Source: Pseudomonas fluorescens (lineage in GTDB: Bacteria; Pseudomonadota; Gammaproteobacteria; Pseudomonadales; Pseudomonadaceae). From it: a stretch of 64,000 nt of DNA. Positions within the stretch are counted from its first letter, which is position 1. Each line of letters opens with the position of its first letter. A model generated the notes under the pieces. The model searched no databases. It worked only from the letters and a program-made list of their open reading frames with translations, and had not been told where the DNA came from. This document shows positions 27,346-36,062 of this stretch, piece by piece. Position numbers and translations under genes: made by a program. The DNA lies in the NCBI RefSeq assembly GCF_019212185.1, contig NZ_CP078138.1, positions 2,090,501 through 2,154,500 of the forward strand, read 5' to 3'.

Positions 27346-28329
27346 ATGATGGATACGGAGGATTGTGCCTGCGGCCGGAGCAGGGTTCGCGACGAGGCGG
27401 CGCTGTGGTTCGCGCGCCTGACCGACGCCACGCTGAGTGCCGAGGATCAGCAACGCCTGGATGCCTGGCTGGCCGAACACAGCCAGCACCGCGATGAGTT
27501 GCAGTTGCTGCAAGGCCTGTGGGGCGCTGCCGACCTGGTGCCGAAGGCGCGTCTGCAAGCACTCTGCGAAACCCCGCCGAGCCGGAGCAAGCGTCGCCCG
27601 CTGCTGCAATTCGCGGTGGCCGCCAGTGTGCTCGGCGTGGCGGTTGCTGTCGGTCTGTTCAGTGGCCTGCAACACCCGGCCGGCTACAGCGCCGAGTTTT
27701 CCACGGCCCTTGGCGAACGGCGCCAGGTGGCGTTGCCGGACGGTTCGCTGATCGACTTGAACAGCCGCAGTCAGGTCAAGGTGCACTTCGAGGAGGACCG
27801 TCGCGGTATCGAGTTGACCCAGGGTGAAGCCCTGTTCAGTGTCGAACACGACAGCAGCCGGCCGTTTGTGGTCGAGGCGGGCACGGGCAAGGTCACGGTG
27901 ACCGGTACTCGCTTCGACGTGCGACGCGATCCCCATGAAACCCGGGTGGCGGTGGAGCAGGGCACGGTCAAGGTCCAGGGTCGGTCAGCCGCCGACAGCG
28001 ACTTTGTCAGCCTGACGGCCGGGCTCGGCACGCGAGTCGACGCCAGTGGCCGGGTGGCCCAGGCCCATGCCGTAGACACCCAGGCCCTGACCGCCTGGCG
28101 CGGCGGCAAGCTGGTGTTCAACGACGCCAGCCTGGTCGAAGTGGCCGAGGAGGTCTCGCGCTACCGCGACAAACCGTTGAAGGTCGGCACGCCGGCGGTG
28201 GGGCAGTTGCGCCTGACCAGCGTGTTCAAGTCCGACAACATCGACGCCTTGCTCAAGGCCTTGCCGACCATCCTGCCGGTAGCGATTCGCACTCTGGACG
28301 ACGGCAGTCAGGAAATAATTGCGCGATAG
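27346..28329 (+). CDS. fecR: FecR-family anti-sigma factor
   Basis: 327 residues, ATG 27346 with CAGGA 7 nt upstream (the next ATG, one codon on, is equally possible). Cytoplasmic DUF4880 segment (EAALWFARLTDATLSAEDQQ), membrane helix at about 85-105 (FAVAASVLGVAVAVGLF), FecR domain (YSAEFSTALGERRQVALPDGS), and a C-terminal DUF4974-like domain. Coupled to the FecA-like receptor 97 bases downstream. Confidence 0.9.
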   Translation: MMDTEDCACGRSRVRDEAALWFARLTDATLSAEDQQRLDAWLAEHSQHRDELQLLQGLWGAADLVPKARLQALCETPPSRSKRRPLLQFAVAASVLGVAVAVGLFSGLQHPAGYSAEFSTALGERRQVALPDGSLIDLNSRSQVKVHFEEDRRGIELTQGEALFSVEHDSSRPFVVEAGTGKVTVTGTRFDVRRDPHETRVAVEQGTVKVQGRSAADSDFVSLTAGLGTRVDASGRVAQAHAVDTQALTAWRGGKLVFNDASLVEVAEEVSRYRDKPLKVGTPAVGQLRLTSVFKSDNIDALLKALPTILPVAIRTLDDGSQEIIAR

Positions 28330-28426
28330 ATTCAGGTTTTTTTCGAGTTGTTCGTCTTCCTGTCCAACTGCAACTGGTTTGCATTAACAGACGCACCACT
28401 TTGCGATCAACAGGACAAGGTTCGAC

Positions 28427-30865
28427 GTGAAAACCCCTCGCGCTAAAAACAACAACCCCGCTTCACGTTCCGCTCGCTGGTTGCCACTGGCCCTGGCCCT
28501 TGCGGTCAACGTCGCACTGCCGCTGGCACAGGCCGAACAGGCTGCCGGCAACATCCACATTCAGGCTCAACCACTGGGCGAGGCCCTGACCCAACTGGGC
28601 CAGCAAACCTCCCTGCAGGTGTTTTTCGATCCGCAACTGGTGGCCGGCAAACAGGCGCCAGCGGTTGACGGTAACCTGTCGCCGGAGCAGGCCCTGCGTC
28701 AATTGCTGCAAGGCAGCGGCCTGGAGTATTCGATCGATGAGGGCTCGGTGACCCTAAGCCCGGCAGCGGCATCCGGTCCGCTGGAACTGGCGGTGACTGA
28801 CATCACCGTGGTCGGCGACTGGCTCGGCGATGCCAATGAGGCGGTGGTGCAGAACCATCCCGGCGCGCGTACGGTGATCCGCCGCGAGGCCATGGTGGAG
28901 CAGGGCGCCATGACCGTCGGCGATGTGCTCAAGCGCGTTCCGGGGGTGCAGGTGCAGGACGCCAACGGCACTGGCGGCAGCGATATTTCGCTGAACGTCG
29001 GCGTGCGTGGCCTGACCTCGCGCCTGTCGCCGCGCTCCACCGTGTTGATCGATGGTGTACCCGCCGCGTTCGCCCCCTACGGCCAGCCGCAACTGTCAAT
29101 GGCACCGATTTCCTCGGGCAACCTCGACAGCATCGACGTGGTACGCGGCGCCGGCTCGGTGCGCTACGGGCCACAGAACGTCGGCGGGGTGATCAACTTT
29201 GTCACCCGCGCGATACCGGAAAAAACCACCGGTGAAATCGGCAGCACCCTGGAGACCTCCCAGCGCGGCGGCTGGAAGCACATCGACACGGCGTTCCTCG
29301 GCGGCACCGCGGACAACGGCCTGGGCATGGCGTTGCTGTACTCCGGGGTCAATGGCAATGGCTACCGCGAGAGCAACAACGGCAACGACATCGACGACGT
29401 GATCCTCAAGACCCACTGGGCGCCCACCGACGTCGACGATTTCTCGCTGAATTTCCATTACTACGACGCCAAGGCCGACATGCCCGGCGGCCTGACCCAG
29501 CAGCAGTACGACGAAAACCCCTACCAGTCGGTGCGTGACTACGACAACTTCAGTGGCCGGCGCAAAGACGTATCCTTCAAGTGGGCGCGAGTGATCGACG
29601 ACCGCACCCAGGCCGAAGTGCTGACCTATTATTCCGACAGCTTCCGTGGCAGCACCATCGCCGCCCGCGACCAGAAGACCCTGAGTTCCTACCCGCGCAC
29701 TTACTACACCTTTGGCATCGAGCCACGGGTGTCCCATGTATTCGACGTCGGCCCGAGTTCCCAGGAAGTCAGCGTCGGTTATCGCTACCTCAAGGAAGGC
29801 ATGCACGAGCAAGCCAGCCGTGTGGCGCTGGTGAACAACCAGCCAGTGCAGACCCCGACTTCTGACGGTCACGTCTACCAGGACCGCACCGGCGGCACCG
29901 AGGCCAATGCGTTCTACGTCGACAACAAAATCGACATCGGCAACTGGACCGTGACCCCGGGCATTCGCTTCGAAGATATCCGCACCGAATGGCATGACCG
30001 TCCGGTGCTCGACACCGCAGGCAAGCCAGTCCAGGAAAAACGCCGCAGCATCGACAGCCATGAACCGCTGCCGGCCTTGAGCGTGATGTATCACCTGACC
30101 GATGCCTGGAAACTGTTCGCCAACTACGAAACCTCGTTCGGTGCCCTGCAGTACTTCCAGCTGGGCCAAGGCGGTGCCGGCGACGAGACCGCCAGCGGGC
30201 TGAATCCGGAGAAGGCCAAGACCTACGAAATCGGCACCCGTTTCAACGATGACGCGTGGGGCGGTGAAGTGACGCTGTTCTACATCGACTTCGACGAAGA
30301 ACTGCAATACATCAGCAACGATGTCGGCTGGACCAACCTCGGTGCGACCACTCACCAGGGTGTCGAAGCCTCGGTGCACTACGACATGGCCGCGCTTGAC
30401 CCACGCCTCGACGGCCTGACCGCCAATGCCGGGCTGACCTACACCCGTGCGGTGTACGAGGGAGAAATCCCCGGCTTCAAGGGCCGCGACCTGCCGTTCT
30501 ATTCGCGCCAGGTGGCGACCATGGGCCTGCGCTATGACGTCAACCGCTGGACCTACAACGTCGATGCTTTCGCCCAGTCCAAGCAGCGCTCGCCGGGGAC
30601 CGGGGTGAATGCCGATGGCAGCTTCAACGGTGACTACATCACCGAGGGCACGGCCGATGGTCAGTACGGCGACATCCCAGGCTACGTGCTGTGGAATGTG
30701 CGCGCTGGGTATGACTTCGGCGCACAGCTGTCGAACCTCAAGCTCGGTGCCGGGGTGAAGAACGTCTTCGACAAGCAGTACTTCACCCGCTCCAGCGACA
30801 ACAACTCGGGCATGTACGTCGGTGCGCCCCGCACCTTCTTCGTCCAGGCCAGCGTCGGCTTCTGA
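28427..30865 (+). CDS. fecA: FecA-like TonB-dependent ferric dicitrate receptor/transducer
   Basis: 812 residues, GTG start with AGGACAAGG upstream. Signal peptide (to about 36), STN signalling domain (about 40-115), plug with MTVGDVLKRVPGVQVQ and the FecA hallmark RSTVLIDGVPAAFAPYGQP, barrel ending VQASVGF. This text is very close to E. coli FecA, so ferric citrate is the likely ligand. With fecI and fecR it makes a full surface-signalling loop: ligand, receptor STN, FecR, sigma release, more receptor. Confidence 0.88.
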   Translation: MKTPRAKNNNPASRSARWLPLALALAVNVALPLAQAEQAAGNIHIQAQPLGEALTQLGQQTSLQVFFDPQLVAGKQAPAVDGNLSPEQALRQLLQGSGLEYSIDEGSVTLSPAAASGPLELAVTDITVVGDWLGDANEAVVQNHPGARTVIRREAMVEQGAMTVGDVLKRVPGVQVQDANGTGGSDISLNVGVRGLTSRLSPRSTVLIDGVPAAFAPYGQPQLSMAPISSGNLDSIDVVRGAGSVRYGPQNVGGVINFVTRAIPEKTTGEIGSTLETSQRGGWKHIDTAFLGGTADNGLGMALLYSGVNGNGYRESNNGNDIDDVILKTHWAPTDVDDFSLNFHYYDAKADMPGGLTQQQYDENPYQSVRDYDNFSGRRKDVSFKWARVIDDRTQAEVLTYYSDSFRGSTIAARDQKTLSSYPRTYYTFGIEPRVSHVFDVGPSSQEVSVGYRYLKEGMHEQASRVALVNNQPVQTPTSDGHVYQDRTGGTEANAFYVDNKIDIGNWTVTPGIRFEDIRTEWHDRPVLDTAGKPVQEKRRSIDSHEPLPALSVMYHLTDAWKLFANYETSFGALQYFQLGQGGAGDETASGLNPEKAKTYEIGTRFNDDAWGGEVTLFYIDFDEELQYISNDVGWTNLGATTHQGVEASVHYDMAALDPRLDGLTANAGLTYTRAVYEGEIPGFKGRDLPFYSRQVATMGLRYDVNRWTYNVDAFAQSKQRSPGTGVNADGSFNGDYITEGTADGQYGDIPGYVLWNVRAGYDFGAQLSNLKLGAGVKNVFDKQYFTRSSDNNSGMYVGAPRTFFVQASVGF

Positions 30866-30916
30866 CGGCAGCGCACCGCGAGCAGGACGACATTGCGTCG
30901 ACTGCTCGCGATGGCT

Positions 30917-32068
30917 TCACACCCGCAATACTTTCCCGCCAATCGCCACTGCCACCAGCAGCATCGCCATCAAGCCAAAGGCAAAGCTCAGGCTGCTGGC
31001 GTGGGCGACGAAGCCGATCACCGCAGGACCGGCGAGAATTCCCGCGTAACCCAGGGTGGTGATGGCCGGCACGGCGATGCTTTCCGGCATCACAGTCTGC
31101 TTGCCGACAGCGGTGTACAGCACCGGCACGATGTTCGAGCAGCCAACGCCGAGCAGTGCATAGCCCACTAGCGCGAACTCCCAGTTGGGCGAGAAGGTCG
31201 CCAGAAACAGACCTGCTGCCGCCGTCAATCCACCGCCGACGATCACCCGCGTTGCGCCCAGGCGCCGGACGATCCGGTCGCCGGTGAGGCGGCCGACGGT
31301 CATGGTCAGGGCGAACGCGGCGTAGCCCAGTCCGGCGTATGCGGTGTCGATGCCGCGCTCCTGGGCGAGGAACACCGCACTCCAGTCCAGCGCCGCGCCT
31401 TCGGCAAGGAACACGATGAAGCACATGCCGCCGATGAACAGCACGATGCCGTGGGGCACGGCGAACGCCGGTCCCGACCTTTCGCCGGCGTAGGACAGCA
31501 GATGGGGCGCGGCCTTGAACAGCGCAGCGAGCAGCATCAGGATCACCACGCCCATTGCCGCCAGCGGTGTCAGTCCCAGACCGAGCAAGGCACTGACTCC
31601 CGCCGCGCCGACGATCCCGCCGAGGCTGAACATGCCGTGAAAACCCGACATCATGGTCTTGCCGCTGGCCCGCTCGACAATCACCGCCTGCAGGTTGGTA
31701 GTCGAATCCACCGTGCCCAGCCCGGCGCCAAACAGAAACAACGTGGCAATCAACAGCGCAATACTCGATACCGTCGCCAGCAGCGGCAGCGCCAGGCAGA
31801 TCATCAGCGTGCCGGCAGTCAGCACTCGGCGGCAGCCATAGCGCGAAGCCAGTGCCCCGGCGATCGGCATCGCCAGGATCGAACCAACGCCCAGGCTCAG
31901 CAGCAACAGGCCGAGGGTACCTTCATCCAGCCCGGCCCGGGCCTTGGCATAGGGCACCAGCGGCGCCCAAGCGGCAATGCCGAAGCCGGCGATAAAGAAC
32001 GCCAGGCGGGTCGACATTTGTTCGGGGCGTCCGGGGCGGACTGGGGGTGGGGAGAGGCTGGCAGTCAT
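30917..32068 (-). CDS. MFS transporter
   Basis: 383 residues from ATG 32068 (AAGGAT upstream); an earlier ATG at 32125 gives an extra polar tail without ribosome-binding site. Twelve hydrophobic segments, with MFS loop GALASRYGCRRVLTAG. Resembles YbjJ-type/inner-membrane MFS exporters. Its stop is 51 bases from the convergent fecA stop. Substrate unknown; a link to siderophore export is only positional. Confidence 0.85.
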   Translation of the reverse strand: MTASLSPPPVRPGRPEQMSTRLAFFIAGFGIAAWAPLVPYAKARAGLDEGTLGLLLLSLGVGSILAMPIAGALASRYGCRRVLTAGTLMICLALPLLATVSSIALLIATLFLFGAGLGTVDSTTNLQAVIVERASGKTMMSGFHGMFSLGGIVGAAGVSALLGLGLTPLAAMGVVILMLLAALFKAAPHLLSYAGERSGPAFAVPHGIVLFIGGMCFIVFLAEGAALDWSAVFLAQERGIDTAYAGLGYAAFALTMTVGRLTGDRIVRRLGATRVIVGGGLTAAAGLFLATFSPNWEFALVGYALLGVGCSNIVPVLYTAVGKQTVMPESIAVPAITTLGYAGILAGPAVIGFVAHASSLSFAFGLMAMLLVAVAIGGKVLRV

Positions 32069-32217
32069 GAAAAATCCTTGTTCTTTCGGTGGAAGCGACA
32101 ACAGGGACACATCCTTGCACATCAATGGCCGGCAGACGACCTTGGGTTTTGCCGAGACCGCTGGGCTGCGAAGCCTTAGAGTAGGGCATCGCTTGGTCCA
32201 CCCATTCAGGATGCCCT

Positions 32218-33210
32218 ATGACTGCTTTATATGATGCGCGCGGTAATCGTTACGTCGTTGTCAGTCCCGCCGAACTGCGCCAACGCGGTATCGCTCTGCC
32301 GGACGACGCACGCCAGGCTGCGCAAACCCTCGCTACCTGGAGCGCGCGGGCAGTCGAGTTCTGTTGCAGCTGGGCGCCAGGCACCCAGCCGACAGGGGCC
32401 AAGTCTCATCGCTCGGATGGGCTGCTGGTGGGACCCTTTCAGGACGCGTCGCCATTCGATCTGTTGATCGTCAATACCGACGCGACGCTCGCCGAGCGTA
32501 GTGGCAACGGGCTGACGATTTTTTCCCAGGCCTTGAGCGATCAAGGGCTGTTGTCCGACGGCGAGACCTTTGTGCTCAGGGTCCACCACGACAAATCCGA
32601 CAGCCCTTCGCCGGGCCAGACGCTGGTGAAAGCCGCTGAGGTCGAGGACGTGAAAGGGTTCTGGCTCGACCTTGGCCAACCCGGTTTCGGGCCGGCGGCG
32701 GTCAGCGCCGTGGGCGTTGCAACGGTGCTGTTGAATGACCGTGAACTGAGCCAGGTTGAACCGCTGACGGCGCTCAACCCGGCGTGGTCGCGCAGTCAGT
32801 TTGTGCGGGTGGGTAATCCGCATTGTGTGACGCTGGTGGACGGTACCGATGATCTGCCTGGCAATCAGCAGATGGGCGAACCGGGCTTGGTCGAGGGGCT
32901 GACGCGCATCGCTTATTCGATGCCGGCCGGGGCGGGCAATCCTTGTGTGGCGGGGGTCAATCTGCAATGGGCGATGCGTTTGTCCGACGGGCATCTGGCC
33001 GCGCGGGTGTTTGAACGGGGCGAAGGGCCGACGGCGTCGTCCGGCACCAGCGCCAGTGCCGTGGCCAGCGCGGCGTGGCGGGTGGGTTGGGTCGGTGCCG
33101 GGAAGGTGAAAGTGACCATGCCCGGAGGCACGGCGCCGATTTTGTTGGAGGAAGAGTTGGGGCAATTGAGTCGGGTGAGTTTGTTTGGTACGGCTCAGCG
33201 GATTGATTGA
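32218..33210 (+). CDS. DapF-fold protein lacking both catalytic cysteines
   Basis: 330 residues. The diaminopimelate epimerase fold is clear: VGNPHCVTLVD, ARVFERGEG and VTMPGG align with DapF. In DapF the two catalytic cysteines lie in AQCGNG and ACGSGA; here these read ERSGNG (Ser95) and SSGTSA (Ser275). The enzyme therefore cannot use the normal two-Cys proton-transfer chemistry. Another DapF should exist elsewhere for lysine and cell wall synthesis. It may bind a related amino acid, act as a different isomerase with Ser, or be a regulatory paralogue. Divergent from the MFS gene. Confidence 0.85.
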   Translation: MTALYDARGNRYVVVSPAELRQRGIALPDDARQAAQTLATWSARAVEFCCSWAPGTQPTGAKSHRSDGLLVGPFQDASPFDLLIVNTDATLAERSGNGLTIFSQALSDQGLLSDGETFVLRVHHDKSDSPSPGQTLVKAAEVEDVKGFWLDLGQPGFGPAAVSAVGVATVLLNDRELSQVEPLTALNPAWSRSQFVRVGNPHCVTLVDGTDDLPGNQQMGEPGLVEGLTRIAYSMPAGAGNPCVAGVNLQWAMRLSDGHLAARVFERGEGPTASSGTSASAVASAAWRVGWVGAGKVKVTMPGGTAPILLEEELGQLSRVSLFGTAQRID

Positions 33211-33221
33211 CTGTTACATCG

Positions 33222-33301
33222 CTTTCGCGAGCAGGCTCGCTCCCACAGGGGGAATTTGCCGTATACAAAACCACTGTGGGAGCGAGCCTGCTCGCGAAGA
33301 C
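33222..33301. repeat. REPIN (two inverted REP sequences)
   Basis: CTTTCGCGAGCAGGCTCGCTC... at the left and GTGGGAGCGAGCCTGCTCG at the right, separated by about 21 bases. It lies between the stops of the DapF-like gene and codA, as REPINs in Pseudomonas usually do. Confidence 0.92.
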
Positions 33302-33318
33302 GCCAGTCCAGACACCAC

Positions 33319-34563
33319 TTAACGCTGATCAGCCATCTCCACCACCGCCATCGTCCGCTTCATCAGCACCTTCCCGCCGCGAATCGAATACAGCGGCAAG
33401 CCCTGGCTGCGGATTACTTCGTAGTCGCTGTCGGCTGACAGGATCAGCAGGTTCGCCGGGCGTCCCGGCTCCAGTCCGTAGCGTTCACCGAGGGCCATGG
33501 CTTTGGCGCTGTTGTCGGTGATCAGGTCGAGGGCGCTTTGCAAGTTGCGGTAGCCGAGCATGTGGCAGATGTGCAGACCGGCTTCCAGCACCCGCAGGAT
33601 GTTGCCGTTGCCCAGGGGGTACCAGGGGTCGACGATCGAATCCTGGCCAAAACACACGTTCATTCCGGCTTCGAGCAGCTCGTTGACCCGGGTCACGCCA
33701 CGGCGTTTCGGGAAGTTATCGAAACGCCCCTGCAGGTGAATGCTCTCGGTGGGGCAGGAGACGAAGCTGATCCCCGAGTGGCCGAGCAAGCGGAACAGCT
33801 TGGCGCAGTAAGCGTTGTCGTAGGAGCCCATGGCCGTGGTGTGGCTGGCGGTTACCCGCGAGCCCATGCCCCGGCTGCGGGCTTCTTCGGCCAGCACTTC
33901 GAGGAATCGGGAGTGCGGGTCGTCGGTTTCGTCGCAATGCACGTCCACCAGGCAGCCCGTGCGTTCGGCCAGGTCCATGAGGAATTTCACCGAGCTGACA
34001 CCCTGGTCGCGGGTGTACTCGAAATGCGGAATCCCGCCCACCACATCGGCGCCCAGGGCGATCGCCTCGGTCATCAATTCGCGCCCGTTGTGGTAGGACT
34101 CGATGCCTTCCTGGGGGAAGGCGACGATCTGCAGGTCGATCAGGTGCCGGCTTTCCTCGCGCACTTCGAGCATCGCCTTGAGCGCGGTGAGCTGCGGGTC
34201 AGTGACGTCGACGTGGGTGCGTACGTGCTGGATGCCATGGCGGGCGAGGGCGTCGATAGTCTTCTTGGCGCGTAGCTTGGTGTCTTCCGGGGTGATGGTG
34301 GCCTTGCGCTCGCCCCAGCACTCGATGCCCTCGAACAGCGTGCCGCTCATGTTCCAGCGCGGTTCGCCGGCGGTCAGGGTGGCATCCAGATGAATGTGCG
34401 GCTCGACGAAAGGCGGCACCACCAGGTTGCCGGCGGCGTCGAGGTCGTCCGGGCCCAGGGTCGGCGCTTCGGTCTGGCGGGCGATGCTGGAAATCAGGCC
34501 GTTTTCCAGGTGCAGTTCATGTAAACCTTCGCGGTTGCGCAGGCGGGCGTTGATGATGTGCAT
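33319..34563 (-). CDS. codA: Cytosine deaminase
   Basis: 414 residues. Amidohydrolase fold with metal ligands in VEPHIHLDATL (His-x-His), a catalytic Glu in PQEG, VDVHCDETDD, SHTTAMGS and the Asp of GQDSIVDPWYPLG, all characteristic of CodA. It deaminates cytosine to uracil for pyrimidine salvage. There is no codB permease next to it. The ATG is 13 bases after the stop of a small unannotated frame (34577-34738). Confidence 0.92.
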   Translation of the reverse strand: MHIINARLRNREGLHELHLENGLISSIARQTEAPTLGPDDLDAAGNLVVPPFVEPHIHLDATLTAGEPRWNMSGTLFEGIECWGERKATITPEDTKLRAKKTIDALARHGIQHVRTHVDVTDPQLTALKAMLEVREESRHLIDLQIVAFPQEGIESYHNGRELMTEAIALGADVVGGIPHFEYTRDQGVSSVKFLMDLAERTGCLVDVHCDETDDPHSRFLEVLAEEARSRGMGSRVTASHTTAMGSYDNAYCAKLFRLLGHSGISFVSCPTESIHLQGRFDNFPKRRGVTRVNELLEAGMNVCFGQDSIVDPWYPLGNGNILRVLEAGLHICHMLGYRNLQSALDLITDNSAKAMALGERYGLEPGRPANLLILSADSDYEVIRSQGLPLYSIRGGKVLMKRTMAVVEMADQR

Positions 34564-34576
34564 CAGGCGAATCCCT

Positions 34577-34738
34577 TTATAGATCTTCTAGTGCTGTGCT
34601 GGAGGAGCGGGTACCCAGGACGTAGGTCAATGGCATATACGTTAGCGCGCCAGCACCGATGTCGACCAGCGGCGCAATCCACGACAGCAAACGCTGTGCC
34701 GGTTCAATGGGGCGGGAGAAATCGCAGCAGCGCAGTGA
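34577..34738 (-). pseudogene. Protein-like open frame, possible gene remnant
   Basis: On the minus strand a frame is open for 53 codons to TAA 34577, 13 nt before codA. Its latter part reads RPIEPAQRLLSWIAPLVDIG and continues AGALTYMPLTYVLG, an amphipathic/hydrophobic stretch with a natural look, in a different frame from the preceding hydrolase. There is no ATG or GTG until the Met in that last segment; ATT or TTG starts are possible. It could be the end of a lost transporter, or a small gene coupled to codA. Confidence 0.35.
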
Positions 34739-35525
34739 CTATGGCTTGCGGGGCGTCTTCCTGGACGAGATGTCCGGCATTCGCGATCGGATGAAATTGC
34801 GATCCGGGAATCATCGCGTGCAGCGCCCGGCCACGCTCGATGGGAATCCACTGATCCGCTTCGCCCCAGAGGATCTGCACCGGGCAGCGAATTTTCGGGT
34901 ACAACGGTTGCGCTTCCAGGGTATAGCGCTCGTCCATTTGGGCGATCTGCCGATAGAACGCCGCTTGCCCGGGATTGCCCAGCCACGGTTGCACGTACGG
35001 CATCAGCTCTGCATCCGGAATGTCGCGCTGAATTGCCCCGCGAATATACGCCGGCACAATCGCACGTTGAATGTAATCGGGCAGCCCGCTGAACGCCGCT
35101 TCATGTTGGCGCACGTGCTGGACGAACGGCGAGCCCCAGGGCGTTAGTGCGACTGGATCGATCAGGGTCAGGCTGCGGTAATCCTTGCCATCGAGCAGGT
35201 GTGCGCGCAGCGAAGTGGCGCCACCGAAATCGTGGGCGACAACGTCGGGGTGATCCACTCCCCAGTGATCGAGCAATTGCGCCAACAGTTGATTTTGCAC
35301 GCCAAGGGATACATCGGCGTCCGGCTGCGCGGATTGGCCGTAACCGAGCAAGTCGAAATAGTGCACCTGGTGCGTGGCAAAAAAGTGCGGCGCAATCCGA
35401 TGCCACACGTAAGACGAAAACGGCGTGCCATGCACAAACACCAGCGGCGGGCCGTCGCCGTGTACCGCGTAACGGATCTGCTGTCCCTGGAAATCAAAGA
35501 CCTGGTCCAGCAGCCAGTCCGTCAT
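34704..35525 (-). CDS. Alpha/beta hydrolase, haloalkane-dehalogenase/epoxide-hydrolase type
   Basis: 273 residues from ATG 35525 (AGAGGA upstream). HG oxyanion motif VFVHGTPFSSYVW, nucleophile Asp99 in VVAHDFGGAT (Asp rather than Ser), and a late His in NAGHLVQED. The Asp nucleophile places it with haloalkane dehalogenases and epoxide hydrolases. Cap domain about 130-210. Substrate unknown. Overlaps the putative small frame at its 3' end. Confidence 0.87.
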   Translation of the reverse strand: MTDWLLDQVFDFQGQQIRYAVHGDGPPLVFVHGTPFSSYVWHRIAPHFFATHQVHYFDLLGYGQSAQPDADVSLGVQNQLLAQLLDHWGVDHPDVVAHDFGGATSLRAHLLDGKDYRSLTLIDPVALTPWGSPFVQHVRQHEAAFSGLPDYIQRAIVPAYIRGAIQRDIPDAELMPYVQPWLGNPGQAAFYRQIAQMDERYTLEAQPLYPKIRCPVQILWGEADQWIPIERGRALHAMIPGSQFHPIANAGHLVQEDAPQAIVTALLRFLPPH

Positions 35526-35569
35526 GGGCTTGTCCTCTTGGCAGGTTTTAACCAGCAAGCATAGGCATA

Positions 35570-35597
35570 AAAAAACCACCGGGCTCGGTGGTTTTTT
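35570..35597. terminator. Bidirectional rho-independent terminator
   Basis: AAAAAACCACCG-GGCT-CGGTGGTTTTTT, a stem flanked by A and T runs on both strands. It lies 14 bases before the queD stop side and upstream of the hydrolase; it would end queD transcription on the minus strand. Confidence 0.85.
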
Positions 35598-35611
35598 CGC
35601 CAGCGCAGGAT

Positions 35612-35968
35612 TTACTCACCGCGATAGATGCAACCGCTGGTGCATGTCTCATGAATCCGGATCGCACTCAGCTCCGGCAGCAGTGGCTTCATCTCGTTCC
35701 AGATGAACTTGGCCAGCACTTCACTGGTAGGGTTTTCCAGGCCGGGAATGTCATTCAGGTAGTTGTGGTCCAGGCGCTCGTACAGCGGCTTGAAGATCGC
35801 CTTGATTTCCGAGAAGTCACGGATCCAGCCGGTATGCGGGTCGAGGTCGCCACTGAGGTGCAGCGCCACCTTGAACGAGTGACCGTGCAGGCGCCCGCAC
35901 TTGTGGCCGTCCGGGACGTGGGGCAGGCGGTGGGCGGACTCGAAGGTAAATTCTTTGAAGATTTCCAC
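35612..35968 (-). CDS. queD: 6-carboxy-5,6,7,8-tetrahydropterin synthase
   Basis: 118 residues, the normal QueD length. Zinc ligands His13, His28, His30 and catalytic Cys24 lie in SAHRLPH and [11 protein letters not shown]; Glu in IHETCTSG. Converts 7,8-dihydroneopterin triphosphate to 6-carboxytetrahydropterin in queuosine/preQ0 synthesis. No other que gene and no preQ1 aptamer are visible nearby. Confidence 0.95.
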   Translation of the reverse strand: MEIFKEFTFESAHRLPHVPDGHKCGRLHGHSFKVALHLSGDLDPHTGWIRDFSEIKAIFKPLYERLDHNYLNDIPGLENPTSEVLAKFIWNEMKPLLPELSAIRIHETCTSGCIYRGE

Positions 35969-36062
35969 AGTGTCTTGAGCTCTATCAGTTGGCTATCGCC
36001 CGCGGCGATGGGGCAGGCGGCGAGTTTAACAGCTTGAAATACGGCGTGCGGGAAAACACTGA

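Noticed and set aside
29096..30379. 427-codon minus-strand open frame opposite the FecA-like gene
   Set aside because: Antisense shadow; the sense frame encodes a clear receptor over its full length.
35969..36062. preQ1 riboswitch before queD
   Set aside because: The upstream stretch has no C-rich pseudoknot pattern that I could recognise.
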